Source: Leptospira sp. 96542
Lineage (GTDB): Bacteria > Spirochaetota > Leptospiria > Leptospirales > Leptospiraceae
Length of the DNA stretch: 6,288 nucleotides
Assembly: GCA_029310945.1 (NCBI GenBank)
Contig: JARJFC010000114.1
Location: 1-6,288 of the forward strand
Direction: 5' to 3'
Shown here: in pieces, positions 5,724 through 6,288 of the stretch
Numbering within the stretch: the stretch's first letter is position 1
Layout: every line of letters begins with the position of its first letter
The notes under the pieces: model-generated
Told to the model about the DNA's origin: nothing
What the model saw: the letters and a program-made list of their open reading frames with translations, nothing else
Databases searched by the model: none
Program-made: the position numbers and the translations under genes

Positions 5724-6233
5724 TTACATGCCGATGGCCGTGCGCACCGCGGCCGCCAGGTCCTCGCCGTCGATGATCTCGATCATGTTCACGAAATCAA
5801 TCTCGATCACTGTCTGACCGCCCAGTGTCACCTTGTAATAACTCAGCGCGCTCGCGATGCTGGTCTCGAGTTTTTCACCAACTTTCGCGATGCCGAAGTC
5901 AAGCTCCGTATGCACGCCCCGTACCACCACCTCCAAAGCCTCGATGCCGGCAGTGCTCTCGTCCTGCAGAGCAGCAGCAAAGCGCAACAGCACACCATCG
6001 ACCGACTCGCTCTTCCATTGCGTAAACAGACGCTTGTCGAAGCCTGCCACCTTCCACGGCATTTCCAGCTTTTCGAGGCCAAGCACCGAAGCCACAGGGC
6101 CAGACATGCCGCCGGCCTGATAGTCCTCCGTCTTGCGCGTCAGCTTCGGCAGCGTCACCTCGGTGGCGAGGCCCGCGAAGCTCTCGCCATCGCCAAACAC
6201 GTTGTAGTTCTTGAGTTTCTTCGGAAGGCTCAT
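5724..6233 (-). CDS. FII: phage major tail tube protein, P2 FII-like
   Basis: Subunit of the inner tube of a contractile tail, polymerising around the tape measure and inside the sheath. The 169 aa are close to P2 FII at about 172 aa. Visible family features are MSLPKKLKNYNVFGDGESFAG at the start, the EVTLPKLTRKTEDYQAGGMSGPV segment with the conserved GGM-PV (41-47), GLEKLEMPWKVAGFDK (52-67), and a C-terminal domain with LSYYKVTLGGQTVIEIDFVN. The ATG at 6233 is preceded by only a weak ribosome site, GAAAGA. It lies between the presumed sheath end (stop at 6269) and E, whose start follows 12 bases after this stop, so the three are surely co-transcribed. Confidence 0.95.
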   Translation of the reverse strand: MSLPKKLKNYNVFGDGESFAGLATEVTLPKLTRKTEDYQAGGMSGPVASVLGLEKLEMPWKVAGFDKRLFTQWKSESVDGVLLRFAAALQDESTAGIEALEVVVRGVHTELDFGIAKVGEKLETSIASALSYYKVTLGGQTVIEIDFVNMIEIIDGEDLAAAVRTAIGM

Positions 6234-6268
6234 GGTGATCTTTCAGGATGTTGGAGGGTCCGGCCGCG

Positions 6269-6288
6269 TCAAGCCGCCACGCGCTGTG
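6269..6288 (-). CDS. FI: last codons of the upstream gene, probably tail sheath FI
   Basis: One minus-strand frame reads QRVAA and then TGA (6271-6269), 35 bases before the tail tube start. In P2 and its relatives the contractile sheath gene FI sits directly upstream of FII, and a hydrophobic Val/Ala end fits. Only five codons are visible, so the identity comes from gene order. A second frame also stops before FII and cannot be excluded. Confidence 0.4.

Noticed and set aside
1..6288. tRNA genes, CRISPR arrays and insertion sequences
   Set aside because: No TPsiC-like motif with cloverleaf pairing, no regularly spaced repeats and no transposase or terminal inverted repeats were seen.

Overview
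This window is the junction between a host chromosome and an integrated P2-type contractile-tail prophage, or an island derived from one. The DNA is GC-rich outside one AT-rich patch. The DusA sequence, the dusA-type integrase and the P2-like tail proteins together suggest a betaproteobacterium, probably Burkholderiales (Comamonadaceae or a relative). That placement rests on recognising protein families, not on a database search.

Left edge (1-544, minus strand): the first 181 codons of dusA, a tRNA-dihydrouridine synthase. The 5' end of dusA is a known integration target for a dedicated tyrosine-integrase family, and a gene that looks like that family (730-1806, plus strand) lies just beyond it, pointing away from dusA. 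The 185-bp gap between the two divergent genes is packed with copies of the octamer TGTTRCAC in both orientations, plus a perfect short hairpin. This is what integrase arm sites or overlapping operators would look like. The last copy ends exactly where the integrase GTG start begins.

Middle (1807-2498): almost 700 bp with no convincing gene. It holds a short GC-rich tandem repeat after the integrase, an AT-rich stretch with scattered CCTAAT words, an 8-bp inverted repeat, and at its right end a promoter with a LexA-box-like operator. This promoter drives a small unrecognised gene (2499-2705, plus strand, 68 aa) with a strong ribosome binding site.

Right part (2739-6288, minus strand): a tail operon in the P2 order FI (last codons only), FII tail tube, E/E' tail assembly chaperones, a 42-aa membrane ORF, and T tape measure. 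E and E' are joined by a -1 frameshift site of the P2 type (T TTT TTG), so E gives both a 125-aa product and a 163-aa fusion. Together these proteins build the tail: E and E+E' chaperone assembly on the tape measure, T sets tail length, FII makes the inner tube and FI the contractile sheath.

The layout is odd. In P2 the tail operon continues after T with U and D, followed by ogr, and the integrase lies next to the repressor/cox/replication region. Here T is followed only by the 68-aa gene, the non-coding stretch and the integrase. Either those modules are elsewhere in the element, or it has been deleted or rearranged, or it is a tail-only (tailocin-like) island. The tail genes that are visible are intact, including the frameshift signal, so this does not look like simple decay.
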